A stretch of DNA of 33,378 bases from an uncultured Gammaproteobacteria bacterium (GTDB taxonomy: Bacteria > Pseudomonadota > Gammaproteobacteria > Pseudomonadales > Azotimanducaceae). Position 1 is the first letter of the stretch; every line of letters starts with the position of its first letter. The stretch spans positions 1-33,378 of the forward strand of contig CAJWQG010000038.1 of assembly GCA_913045175.1 (NCBI GenBank), written 5' to 3'. Positions 7,404 through 16,650 of the stretch are shown here, piece by piece. Both the position numbers and the translations under genes were made by a program. Under the pieces are notes generated by a model. That model worked only from the letters and a program-made list of their open reading frames with translations. It had not been told where the DNA came from and did no database searches.

Positions 7404-8200
7404 CGAGGATGCTTACGTAACTTTTCTGCTATCAGGTTCTTCTGCTCATCTGTAAGCGCTGGTCTTTGTACCTTCTTTGTATCTTTCGTAAAAACATACT
7501 TTTCCCTGATCACCTGCTTCGCAGAAAAACCAAGCGCTTTGAGTCGACCATAGCATTCGTCGATCATCCTGGGATTGCCACAGAGGAGGAAACGGTCAGT
7601 TTCAGAATTCGGCTCAAACGTGTCGAGAAAATCCGTGACGTATCCTAACTTCTCATACTCATTGAGGTTTGCCACTTTACGGCTGTAGCAAACAACCAAA
7701 GATAAATTGGGCCATGCCTGAGACAAAGCCAGTAAGTGATCTGCATAGAGGAGTTCGGTACGATCGCGCACCCCGAAGAGAAGCATCACAACCGCGTTGG
7801 CCTCATTCAATTTGTCGAGCATCGGTAGAAAAGGTGCAATACCCACACTGGTCGCAACCATAAACAGACGCTGTGGTAGCTCTGCTGGCAACACCATTCT
7901 GCCATAGGGGCCCGTCACACTGGCCTCAATGCCAACGTCACAATGAAACAGGTATTCGCTCGCTCTCCCACCATCTACGGTAGAAATCACCAGATCCATT
8001 TCCTTCTGCGAGGCATCGGTAAAATTACACAGGCTATAGGGGCGCTCGAATGTCCCAGCGCTGTCAGTAAAGGAAAATCTGAAAAACTCACCAGGCTCGA
8101 ACACCACAGGCTTTCCATCAGTTCTCTTAAAGCGAAAGTCCATTGTACTGTCGGATAGGCGTCTGGTACGAATCAGCTCTGCCGGAAATGCTTCTGCCAT
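7388..8200 (-). CDS. Ferredoxin-NADP reductase-like FAD flavoprotein
   Basis: This 270-residue protein has the two-domain FNR layout. The N-terminal FAD barrel carries RPYSLCN (Arg53-Pro-Tyr-Ser). The C-terminal pyridine-nucleotide domain has ATSVGIAPFLPML in place of the usual GTGTGxAPF, and the LLCGNPRMIDECY motif. It would move electrons between NAD(P)H and a ferredoxin, flavodoxin or oxygenase partner. No partner gene is adjacent. A lysine-rich tail follows the usual C-terminal EKYVF, so the FAD-stacking aromatic end is not the natural C-terminus. The ATG at 8200 is preceded by a purine-rich AGAGAAAAG. It is monocistronic, divergent from the Yej operon. Confidence 0.85.
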   Translation of the reverse strand: MAEAFPAELIRTRRLSDSTMDFRFKRTDGKPVVFEPGEFFRFSFTDSAGTFERPYSLCNFTDASQKEMDLVISTVDGGRASEYLFHCDVGIEASVTGPYGRMVLPAELPQRLFMVATSVGIAPFLPMLDKLNEANAVVMLLFGVRDRTELLYADHLLALSQAWPNLSLVVCYSRKVANLNEYEKLGYVTDFLDTFEPNSETDRFLLCGNPRMIDECYGRLKALGFSAKQVIREKYVFTKDTKKVQRPALTDEQKNLIAEKLRKHPRQSKD

Positions 8201-8242
8201 AACTTTTCTCTGATATTCGCGGAATTATGACACAAGGGTCTC

Positions 8243-8248
8243 TATAAT
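8243..8248 (+). promoter_or_regulatory. Candidate -10 box (TATAAT) for the Yej-type operon
   Basis: A consensus TATAAT sits 29 nt before the yejB start in the 77-nt divergent gap. No clear -35 is found at 16-18 nt, so the promoter may be weak or activator-dependent. Confidence 0.35.
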
Positions 8249-8277
8249 CGGCTCTCGTTTGCCTTTGCATCTACATC

Positions 8278-9300
8278 ATGCGTGACTACTTCATCAGAAG
8301 GTTACTGCTCGTGCCACCGACCCTGCTTGGTGTCACCATCATCGTGTTCGCGATTACTAGACTGGTTCCGGGAGGACCACTAGAGCGCGCGATTATGGAA
8401 TCTCAGCAACTCAACGTCGCTACAGGCGTCGGTACGCAGGTCGCAGGTCAGAACATGGCACTATCAGACGACCAGCTGCAGAAACTAAGGGAATACTATG
8501 GTTTCGACAAACCCATTTTTGTTAGCTATTTCGACTGGATGACCAGGGTTATACAAGGAGATCTTGGATCATCGTACCGGTACAACGAACCTGTATGGGA
8601 CGTCATCCAGTCACGGCTCCCCATCTCCCTTTACTATGGCCTTGTGACGCTGATAATCACCTACTCGGTGTGCATTCCCCTTGGAATTCTAAAGGCGATC
8701 AAACACCGAACTTTCGTCGACAACATTAGCTCGATACTAATATTCGTCGGTTACGCAATTCCCGGATACGCACTAGGGTCACTGTTACTACTGTATTTCT
8801 CAGTCCAACTCGAATGGTTCCCGATGGGGGGCTTCGTCAGCTATTCCTTTGACGAAAAAGACTTCCTGGGGAAAGCCACGGATCTGGTTTCACATTCCGT
8901 GTTGCCCCTTATCTGCTATCTGGTAGGAAGCTTTGCATTAGTTACCCTGCTGCTGAAAAACCATCTCATGGACAACCTTGCTGCAGACTATATTCGCACC
9001 GCAATCGCAAAAGGGGTTTCATTCCGCAAGGCGGTAACCCGCCATGCCATGCGCAATTCACTCATTCCTATCGCAACGACTTTCGGTCAGAACATTACCC
9101 TCGTGGTGACAGGTTCATTCCTTATAGAAACAATTTTCGATATCGATGGATTTGGCCTTCTCGGTCTGACCGCTATTCTCGACAGAGACTATCCCGTCGT
9201 CATGGGAGTCGTATTACTTGCAAGCTTGCTACTTCTAGTAGGAAATATTATTTCCGACATCCTGGTCGCACTGGTAGACCCTCGCATCCGTTTCCAGTGA
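8278..9300 (+). CDS. yejB: Peptide ABC transporter permease, YejB type
   Basis: Inner-membrane permease of the DppB/OppB family, 340 residues. The N-terminal MRDYFIRRLLLVPPTLLGV helix and VPGGPLERAI segment match YejB. A periplasmic stretch follows, then five hydrophobic helices with the EAA coupling loop near residues 235-260 (DYIRTAIAKGVSFRKAVTRHAMRNSL), where the ATPase docks. Known YejABEF systems import microcin C-like and other peptides. The stop is one nucleotide before the yejE ATG, so the two permease subunits are made together. ATG 8278 has no strong ribosome site. Confidence 0.9.
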   Translation: MRDYFIRRLLLVPPTLLGVTIIVFAITRLVPGGPLERAIMESQQLNVATGVGTQVAGQNMALSDDQLQKLREYYGFDKPIFVSYFDWMTRVIQGDLGSSYRYNEPVWDVIQSRLPISLYYGLVTLIITYSVCIPLGILKAIKHRTFVDNISSILIFVGYAIPGYALGSLLLLYFSVQLEWFPMGGFVSYSFDEKDFLGKATDLVSHSVLPLICYLVGSFALVTLLLKNHLMDNLAADYIRTAIAKGVSFRKAVTRHAMRNSLIPIATTFGQNITLVVTGSFLIETIFDIDGFGLLGLTAILDRDYPVVMGVVLLASLLLLVGNIISDILVALVDPRIRFQ

Positions 9301-9301
9301 T

Positions 9302-10366
9302 ATGCAACTAAACCCGCAGACAATAAAGAAGCTTCGTCGATTCCGTGAAATAAAGCGGGGATACTATAGTTTTCTTTTCCTGGCCGGACTATTCGTGATC
9401 CTCACATTAGGCGAGCTATTAGTTAATAGCCGAGCCCTGATGGTCAGTTACGAAGGTGAGCTTTACTTTCCGACCTACACTGCATTCCATCCTGGAACAG
9501 ACTTTGGCCTCGACTACCGATACGAGGTCAACTATCGTGACTTACAACAAAGTTTCCGAAAAGAGGGTTCGGATAATTGGGTGATCATGCCACCCGTGCC
9601 TTACAACGCTTTTGAGAATCACTCGCCAAACGGAATATTTAAGCCTGCCGCGCCTTCAATCAATGATCGGCATTTCCTCGGGACCGATACAACCAGTCGC
9701 GACATCCTGGCGAGGCTGTTTTACGGCACTCGAATCGCGCTCTACTTCTCACTAGCTTTCATGATCTGCGTTTACCTCATCGGCATTACGATCGGTTGTG
9801 CAATGGGATTTTTCAGTGGCATGTTCGATCTTATTTTTCAGCGACTGATAGAGATATGGTCCAATATTCCATTCCTATATATGGTCATCATCGTCTTTTC
9901 GGTGATTCCCGCTACCTACTCAATTTCTGCCCGGATAGGAATCTTGCTCACGGTAATGGTGCTTTTTTCCTGGACCAGCATGACCTACTTTATGCGTACC
10001 GAAACCTATAAGGAGAAAACCAGGGACTATACTGCGGCAGCACGAATAATTGGCGCATCCAATTCTCGAATCATTTTTAAACACATATTGCCAAACGTGC
10101 TCTCAACGCTTATTACCTTTGTACCGTTCACTATTGTCTCGGCTATCACCGCGATTACCGCGCTGGACTTCCTGGGGTTCGGACTGCCACCGCCTACTCC
10201 GAGCCTGGGTGAACTGCTTAAGCAGGGAACCGCCAACCTGCGCACAGCACCCTGGATCGTAACCGCCGCATTTGGCACATTGGTCGTACTCCTGACACTG
10301 GTAACGTTTATTGGTGAAGCGGTTCGGGAGTCCCTCGATCCAAAAAAATTCACTGTCTACAGATAG
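9302..10366 (+). CDS. yejE: Peptide ABC transporter permease, YejE type
   Basis: Second permease subunit, 354 residues, DppC family. The N-terminal block FREIKRGYYSFLFLAGLFVIL and the following VNSRALMVSYEGELYFP are diagnostic of YejE, whose large periplasmic insert (about residues 45-125) is also present, ending in HFLGTDTTSRDILARLFYGTR. The EAA loop is near residue 241 (DYTAAARIIGASNSRIIFKHILPN). It pairs with YejB to form the channel. It lies 6 nt upstream of the binding protein gene. Confidence 0.9.
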   Translation: MQLNPQTIKKLRRFREIKRGYYSFLFLAGLFVILTLGELLVNSRALMVSYEGELYFPTYTAFHPGTDFGLDYRYEVNYRDLQQSFRKEGSDNWVIMPPVPYNAFENHSPNGIFKPAAPSINDRHFLGTDTTSRDILARLFYGTRIALYFSLAFMICVYLIGITIGCAMGFFSGMFDLIFQRLIEIWSNIPFLYMVIIVFSVIPATYSISARIGILLTVMVLFSWTSMTYFMRTETYKEKTRDYTAAARIIGASNSRIIFKHILPNVLSTLITFVPFTIVSAITAITALDFLGFGLPPPTPSLGELLKQGTANLRTAPWIVTAAFGTLVVLLTLVTFIGEAVRESLDPKKFTVYR

Positions 10367-10372
10367 AAGGTT

Positions 10373-12319
10373 ATGATGAAAAAACTTCTCGTTCTATGGT
10401 CACTGGTTCTCCTGCTTGCTGGTTGCGATAGTGATCAACCAACGGAAACTACCGTCACACTCGACAATACTGCCACTGCCGAGGTAAATCAGCACTACGC
10501 CGATCACCCGAATCTGTTTACCTTTGCATCGGTCAGCGACCTCCCCGAAGACCTCAAGTGGGAAGATGGCATGCCCCTGCCTGATATCGGGTCCCCCAAA
10601 GCCACAAAGGGTGGTACAGAGTACAGCAGGCTTGCGGATTTCCCGAGAACACTGAGGCTGGTTGGTCCGGACTCTAACGGCAGCTTTCGCCCCTACATCC
10701 TGGACGACGTAGTGATGCAGTTGGCGCATCGCCATCCCGATAATTTCGAGTTCTATCCGGGACTTGCGACAGCCTGGGCGGTAGACAGGAAAAACAAAAC
10801 GGTATTTGTAAGGCTGGACCCGAACGCCACCTGGTCAGACGGCGTTCCCGTTACGGCAGATGATTTTCTGTTTATGTTTTTCTTCTTCCGATCCAGTTAC
10901 ATCGTGGCGCCCTGGTACAACAATTGGTACGGCACACAGTACACCAACATTACCAGGTACGACTCCCATACGTTTTCCATCACTGTTCCCGAAGCAAAAC
11001 CGGACATGGCCGCACGGGTACTGGAACTCCACCCCGTACCTCAACATTTTTACAAGGAACTCAGCAACAATTTTGTCGACTTCTATCAATGGAAATTCCA
11101 ACCCACAACCGGCGCCTATGTGATTAAAGACAAAGACATTAAGAAGGGTCGATCAATCGCTTTAACCAGACTCGACTCCTGGTGGGCAAAGGACAAAAAA
11201 TTCTGGCGCAATCGATTCAATGCTGATCGCGTCCAGTTCAATGTCATACGCGATACTCCGAAGGTATTCGAAGCCTTTAAGCGTGGAGATATTGACCAAT
11301 TCGGCCTAAATTTGGCCGAATACTGGTATGAGAAACTGCCAGACAGTGACGATGACGTCAGGAACGGCTACATTCACAAAACGACATTCTATAACCAGCG
11401 GCCAAGGCCAACTTATGGTCTGTGGATCAACTCAGCCAGGCCGTTGCTTGATATGCGCGCTATCCGTGTTGGCATCAACTATGCAATAAATTGGCAACTG
11501 GTTATCGATAGCTATTTTCGTGGTGACAACACCCGAATGAAAACTTCATCTGACGGATACGGAGATTTTTCACACCCGACCCTTGAAGCGCGCCCATTTG
11601 ATATCAACAAGGCCCAGGAGTATTTCGCGCAAGCAGGCTTTGCCAATCGCGGACCTGACGGGATTCTAGTCAACGGTGAGGGCTACCGCCTATCGTTTAC
11701 CCTGTCTACCGGTTACGAAGCGTTCAAGGATGTATTAACTATCCTGAAAGAAGAGGCACTAAAAGCGGGCCTTGAGGTTCGAATTGAAGTACTCGACAGC
11801 ACCGCAGGATGGAAGAAGGTACAGGAAAAGAAGCACGACATTCACTTCGTCGCTTTTGCTGTTGGCCTCGAAATGTATCCTCGATTCTGGGAGACCTATC
11901 ACTCAGATAACGCGTATGACAGCGCGTTTCTGGATAATGGTGAGATAAACCCTGAGCGCCGACTAAACACTCAGACCAATAACCTGGAGGTTATTGCAAT
12001 TCCGGAACTCGATTCACTGATAAACCAATACCGCCGCAGTGAAAGCAAACAGGAGATGATAGCCCTCGCGCATCAAATGACACAGATTCATCACGATCAC
12101 GCCTCATTTAGCCCCGGCTTTGTTCAGGACTATTATCGCCTGGGTTACTGGCGCTGGGTTAAATATCCTGACTCCTTTAATCATAAGCATTCAAGCGGCG
12201 CCGGACAGCTTTACGTCCACTGGATTGACAGGTCAGGCAAAGAAGAAACTCAAAGCAAACGCGAATCAGGTCAATCCTTACCCGCACAGATTCGCGTATT
12301 CGATCAGTTCAAGTTATGA
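10373..12319 (+). CDS. yejA: Extracellular solute-binding protein family 5, YejA-like lipoprotein
   Basis: A 648-residue peptide-binding protein. The signal MMKKLLVLWSLVLLLAGC has a lipobox, which anchors it to a membrane; E. coli YejA is a soluble periplasmic protein, so this is a difference. SBP_bac_5 features include FTFASVSDLPEDLKWEDG, LATAWAVDRKNKTVFVRLDPNATWSDGVPVTADDF and YGLWINSARPLLDMRAIRVGINYAI. It captures peptides and delivers them to the YejB/E permease. The start is the first of two ATG codons (10373). The stop TGA overlaps the ATG of the first ATPase by 4 nt. Confidence 0.88.
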   Translation: MMKKLLVLWSLVLLLAGCDSDQPTETTVTLDNTATAEVNQHYADHPNLFTFASVSDLPEDLKWEDGMPLPDIGSPKATKGGTEYSRLADFPRTLRLVGPDSNGSFRPYILDDVVMQLAHRHPDNFEFYPGLATAWAVDRKNKTVFVRLDPNATWSDGVPVTADDFLFMFFFFRSSYIVAPWYNNWYGTQYTNITRYDSHTFSITVPEAKPDMAARVLELHPVPQHFYKELSNNFVDFYQWKFQPTTGAYVIKDKDIKKGRSIALTRLDSWWAKDKKFWRNRFNADRVQFNVIRDTPKVFEAFKRGDIDQFGLNLAEYWYEKLPDSDDDVRNGYIHKTTFYNQRPRPTYGLWINSARPLLDMRAIRVGINYAINWQLVIDSYFRGDNTRMKTSSDGYGDFSHPTLEARPFDINKAQEYFAQAGFANRGPDGILVNGEGYRLSFTLSTGYEAFKDVLTILKEEALKAGLEVRIEVLDSTAGWKKVQEKKHDIHFVAFAVGLEMYPRFWETYHSDNAYDSAFLDNGEINPERRLNTQTNNLEVIAIPELDSLINQYRRSESKQEMIALAHQMTQIHHDHASFSPGFVQDYYRLGYWRWVKYPDSFNHKHSSGAGQLYVHWIDRSGKEETQSKRESGQSLPAQIRVFDQFKL

Positions 12320-13302
12320 CACTGCTGTCCGTCCAGAATCTCTCTACGGAGTTCGATACGGACGAAGGTCGCGTACGGGCGGTAGACGACGTCAGCTTTA
12401 CTGTCTCACCAGGAGAAACACTGGGTATCGTCGGAGAATCGGGTTGCGGCAAGAGTGTCACCGCATTATCGATAATGCGCCTTCTACCACAGCCGACGGG
12501 TGTGATAGTAAACGGTCAGATATTGTTCGAGGGAGTCGATCTGACACAGGCACCAATTACCACGATGGAGCAGATCCGGGGTAACCGGATTGGGATGGTG
12601 TTTCAGGAACCGATGACAGCGCTGAATCCCGTACACACAATCGGCAAACAGCTAATGGAAGTACTGTTACTACACAACGATCTCAGTACAGAACAGGCAA
12701 TTCGCGACGCCGTTGGGATTCTGGACAAAGTAGGAATCCCGTCTCCGGACATACTAATGGGTGAGTATCCACACCAACTGTCTGGGGGCATGCGACAGCG
12801 AGTCATGATTGCCATTGCGCTAGCCTGCAATCCTTCCCTGTTGATCGCAGACGAACCGACGACAGCCCTGGACGTCACAATCCAGGCACAGATACTGGAG
12901 CTGATAAAAGACCTGCAAAGAGAAATGGGCATGTCAGTCATTCTGATTACCCATGACCTTGGCGTCATTGCCGAAACCTGCAAACAAGTTGTCGTCATGT
13001 ACGCCGGAAAAGTAGCAGAGAAAGGCAGTGTGTTCGACATCTTTGACAGGCCTACACACCCATACACCCAGGGTCTGCTCGATTCAATTCCCCGCCTGGA
13101 CTCAACACCCAAAACCAAGCTCAAAGTCATCGATGGCATGGTTCCTGGATTAATGGATTTGCCTTCGGGGTGCCGGTTTCAAAACCGTTGTGGTCACGCA
13201 GCTGACGTTTGCAAGACTGCTCCACCAAATTTGGAAATGGCAGCTGAAGGTCACGAAGTCAGCTGTTACCGCTGGCAGGATATCGGTGCGGCCAGTGACT
13301 GA
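12316..13302 (+). CDS. Peptide ABC transporter ATPase, first half of a YejF-like pair (OppD type)
   Basis: A 328-residue ABC ATPase. It has Walker A GESGCGKS near residues 40-48, signature LSGGMRQR near 154, and Walker B with LLIADEPTTALD near 174. The oligopeptide-transporter C-terminal extension carries the cysteine cluster CRFQNRCGHAADVC and a later Cys in VSCYRW. In E. coli this half is fused to the second ATPase as YejF; here it is a separate gene. Its start overlaps the upstream stop (ATGA), and its end overlaps the second ATPase. Confidence 0.92.
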   Translation: MTLLSVQNLSTEFDTDEGRVRAVDDVSFTVSPGETLGIVGESGCGKSVTALSIMRLLPQPTGVIVNGQILFEGVDLTQAPITTMEQIRGNRIGMVFQEPMTALNPVHTIGKQLMEVLLLHNDLSTEQAIRDAVGILDKVGIPSPDILMGEYPHQLSGGMRQRVMIAIALACNPSLLIADEPTTALDVTIQAQILELIKDLQREMGMSVILITHDLGVIAETCKQVVVMYAGKVAEKGSVFDIFDRPTHPYTQGLLDSIPRLDSTPKTKLKVIDGMVPGLMDLPSGCRFQNRCGHAADVCKTAPPNLEMAAEGHEVSCYRWQDIGAASD

Positions 13303-14278
13303 TCATCCGCTCTTGTCAGTTCGTAACCTGAAGATGCACTTCCCGGTGAGAGAGGGAGTATTGCTACGCGCGAACAAATTCAACAAAGCGGTAGATGATG
13401 TTTCTCTGGACATTCTACCCGGCGAGACCCTTGGACTGGTTGGCGAATCAGGGTGCGGAAAATCGACGCTGGGTCGGTGCATCGCACGACTCTATGAACC
13501 AACCGCTGGCACTATCTCCTTTGAGGGACAAAACATTGAATCACTAAAGGGTTCTGCATTACTCCCTTTCAGGCAGAATATTCAGATGATTTTTCAGGAT
13601 CCAATGGAGTCATTAAACGCCAGACATACCGTGGGAGACATCCTCGAAGAACCATTTATCGTACAAAAAATTGGTGATAAGGCGTTTAGAAAAAAGCGCG
13701 TTGCCGAGTTGCTGGATATTGTGGGCTTACCCGCAAGATCATCCAGTCGCTATCCGTTCGAGTTTTCAGGGGGGCAACGCCAAAGGGTGGGTATTGCCCG
13801 ATCAATCGCCCTCAATCCTAGATTGGTAATCTGCGACGAACCTGTTTCCGCACTGGATGTATCCATTCAAAGCCAGATTCTCAACCTGCTAATTGATCTC
13901 CAGAAAGAATTTAACTTGTCCTATCTGTTCATCGCTCACGATCTTGCTGTGGTAAAACACATTTCCGACCGACTACTGATTATGTATCTCGGTAAAGTGG
14001 CCGAGAGTGGTAATTCCATCTACCGTGACCCCTTGCACCCTTACACCCAGTCGCTCATCTCCGCCATCCCTGCACCAGATCCACATCGCGAAGTAAAAAG
14101 ACAAGTTATTGTTGGCGACGTACCTTCTGCTATCGACCCTCCCAGGGGATGTAGTTTTCACCCCCGATGTCCTCACACCATGGACATTTGTAAAGAGAAA
14201 TTGCCGTCATTGGTAGATCAACACAATGATCCTTCACATCAGGTCGCTTGCCACCTTGTGAATGAGCCACCCGTCTAA
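13286..14278 (+). CDS. Peptide ABC transporter ATPase, second half of a YejF-like pair (OppF type)
   Basis: A 330-residue ABC ATPase. It has Walker A GESGCGKS near residue 52, signature FSGGQRQR near 159, Walker B with LVICDEPVSALD, and a C-terminal CSFHPRCPHTMDIC cysteine cluster typical of OppF/DppF. Two GTG codons can start it: 13286, with AGGA 5 nt upstream, and 13295, which would give the shorter overlap with the preceding stop. I prefer 13286. The frame is open up to 13190, but that extension overlaps the first ATPase and lacks homology. It completes the importer as a heterodimeric ATPase. Confidence 0.9.
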   Translation: MRPVTDHPLLSVRNLKMHFPVREGVLLRANKFNKAVDDVSLDILPGETLGLVGESGCGKSTLGRCIARLYEPTAGTISFEGQNIESLKGSALLPFRQNIQMIFQDPMESLNARHTVGDILEEPFIVQKIGDKAFRKKRVAELLDIVGLPARSSSRYPFEFSGGQRQRVGIARSIALNPRLVICDEPVSALDVSIQSQILNLLIDLQKEFNLSYLFIAHDLAVVKHISDRLLIMYLGKVAESGNSIYRDPLHPYTQSLISAIPAPDPHREVKRQVIVGDVPSAIDPPRGCSFHPRCPHTMDICKEKLPSLVDQHNDPSHQVACHLVNEPPV

Positions 14279-14336
14279 AGCAACTGACGTAATCGCAAGC
14301 GGCTGTGATCATAACCGCTCGTTACGAGGCGGATTC

Positions 14337-15295
14337 GTGTCGACAGAACCAGCATCACTTTCACATACGGAACGGGATCTCACCAGACGTCTTCGAGAGA
14401 ATATCGAGACGGTAATTCGCAGTAGTTCAAATAGCGTCAAACTAGTGCTCACAGCATTTTTCGCCGGTGGAAACGTCTTGCTGGAAGAAGTTCCTGGTAC
14501 GGGAAAGACCACCCTGGCAAAGTCGCTCGCTGCTTCTATAAATGCTGATTTCAAACTAATTCAATTCGAACCCGATCTACTACCATCTGACATCCTGGGC
14601 GTTTCAGTCTTCGACCAAAACTCTCAGGCGTTCAAATTCAGACCAGGACCAATTTTTACCCAGATCCTGCTCGCCGACGAAATTAATAGCGCTTCACCAA
14701 GAACTCAATCAGCACTGCTGGAAGCAATGGGTGAAGACCAGGTCAGTGTTGAAGGCGATCGGTATCCCATGGATGAGTTGTTCTTCGTCATCGCGACTCA
14801 GAACCCGATGGAATTCCTCGGCACCTACCCATTACCCGAAGCCCAGATGGATCGATTCGCAATGCGTTTTCGCCTTGGCTACGTTTCAGCGGAAGACGAA
14901 ATCGAAATTCTTTCGGCTCAGGCTGCGCAGCACCCACTGGACTCGCTGGCACCCTGCCTTGACCTCGATGACATTCGTGCTATCAGATTAGCGAGCAGAA
15001 AATTCTGATCGCGGAAGAAGTGAAACGCTACATCGTGGACATCGTATCTGCGACCCGAGGCTTTCCCGGGATACAAATGGGTGCGAGTCCCAGGGCAGGA
15101 TTGATGCTCATGAAATGCTCACAGGCACCGGCACTCATCGAGGGTTTGGGTTTCGTCACGCCTGATCTCATACAAGAACTTGCTGCACCAATTATCGCGC
15201 ATCGACTGGTACTTGACTCCCACACCCAGTATTCAGGCTCCGATGCCGAGCAGATGGTTCACAATGTCCTCGCTGATGTTCCGGTGCCAGTATAG
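14337..15295 (+). pseudogene. MoxR-type AAA+ ATPase, frameshifted
   Basis: MoxR ATPases act as chaperones and usually sit beside DUF58 and transglutaminase genes, as here. Walker A reads VPGTGKTT and Walker B LLADEINSASPRTQSALLEAMGE, followed by ATQNPMEFLGTYPLPEAQMDRF. The frame then stops at TGA 15006-15008. The missing C-terminal lid domain continues in the -1 frame from about 14984 (QISEQKILIAEEVKRYIVDI, then SATRGFPGIQMGASPRA) to TAG 15293-15295. One lost base near 14975-14990 accounts for this. GTG 14337, with GAGGCGGA before it, is the likely start; ATG 14262 overlaps the ATPase gene. No slippery heptamer is present at the break. Confidence 0.85.
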
Positions 15296-15327
15296 GTAAT
15301 CCTTTAGGGGAAGCATTTGGATAAAAA

Positions 15328-16650
15328 ATGTTCCGCCGTCTGATCTATCCTGGTTATGCAAGACTAACCAGTGCGAGCCGCAAAGCCTCAAGGAGAACTT
15401 CCGAGCGAGGTGGATTCATCCGGACTGGCGCAGTCTTCAGCGCGGTAATTGGGATCGACACTAATCTTACCCTCGCCTATCAACTCTTTGCGTTGCTCCT
15501 ATGCATGATCATTCTGTCACGCATTGCCTTGCGATATCAGAAACCACAGGTATCACTACGACGACGTCTTCCCAGATACGCTACGGTTGGCGAGCTATTC
15601 GACTATCAGATCTCCATCGCCAATCTTGGAGATCAGATCGAAAAGGATCTGCGCATCGTAGATAACCCTCGTGTTATAACCCCTGACTACGAGCAGTTTA
15701 GGCGTGAACGGGAACCGTTCGAAGAGACCAGGACCGCGTACGACAGATGGATTGGATTTCACAGGTTCATGTGGCTGCAGCGTCGTAGCACCGGGATCTC
15801 CGTCAAACAGGCTAATGTGCCTGAAATTCATCGTCGGGGGACCGTTGAGGCTCGCATAGAGGCAAATCCCCTACGCCGGGGAATCGTGTACTTCAGCTCC
15901 ACATCCCTACTGCATCCTGACCCCCTTGGACTGAACTACGGGATACTTCCTTTCCCGAATCCCGAGTCCCTGATCATACTCCCTCGGTGATACCAGATAA
16001 GCGATCGATACCTGCTTCCCGTTGGCCGACACTTCCAACCGGGAGGCGTTAATCCGACATGGTCTATCGGTGAGTCAGAAGAGTTCGTATCGCTAAGAGA
16101 CTACCGCGAGGGAGACTCGCTACGAAAGATTCACTGGGCCAGCACTGCCAAACGCAGCAAACCCGTCGTCAAAGAATACCAGGACGAGTTTTTCGTACGG
16201 CACTCGATGATATTGGAAACCATGACCGAGGATTCAGCTGTTCTTGAAGAAGCGGTATCACTTGCTTCAAGTCTGATTCTCAAGATGGGCGACACAGATG
16301 GGTTGATCGATCTCATCTACATGACCGACAGTCCCCAGCTACTAACAACCGGTCGCGGCTATGCTCAGACCAACCAACAGCTGGAAGCCCTGGCTACCCT
16401 GTCGAAAAGCACTCGAACCTTTGGGGACCTGGCGAACGTCGTTAAGTGCCAGTCAAAGCGAATGAGTGGGTGTTACCTCATATTTACTGAATGGGACGAT
16501 ACCCATCAACAACTACTCTTCGAACTAAAAAATGCAGGAATTCCTACCATGGTGTTCCTGATCTCTCAGGTCTCAAGTGCGCTCTGGCATCTTCCCGAAA
16601 CGGTTATCAACCTCACTCCGGGGAGTCTTGCCGAGGAGTTGGTAGTATGA
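15328..16650 (+). pseudogene. DUF58 protein interrupted by an in-frame TGA
   Basis: The N-terminal part has two membrane helices (about residues 34-70) and a beta-rich region, ending at TGA 15988-15990 after LIILPR. The same frame continues open without a shift: YQISDRYLLPVGRHFQPGG, then the DUF58 hallmark (SLRDYREGDSLRKIHWASTAK) and a von Willebrand A-like C-terminal domain to TGA 16648-16650. Only one codon separates this from a full-length protein of about 440 residues; CGA to TGA would do it. DUF58 proteins work with MoxR ATPases at the membrane. The end overlaps the transglutaminase start by 4 nt (ATGA). A true nonsense mutation, readthrough or sequence error are the options. Confidence 0.85.

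Noticed and set aside
10027-10353. Minus-strand ORF within yejE
   Set aside because: Antisense shadow with no recognisable domain.
15988-16040. Selenocysteine at the DUF58 TGA
   Set aside because: No convincing SECIS hairpin follows (only a 4-bp AAGC/GCTT stem), and DUF58 has no known Sec or Cys at this position.
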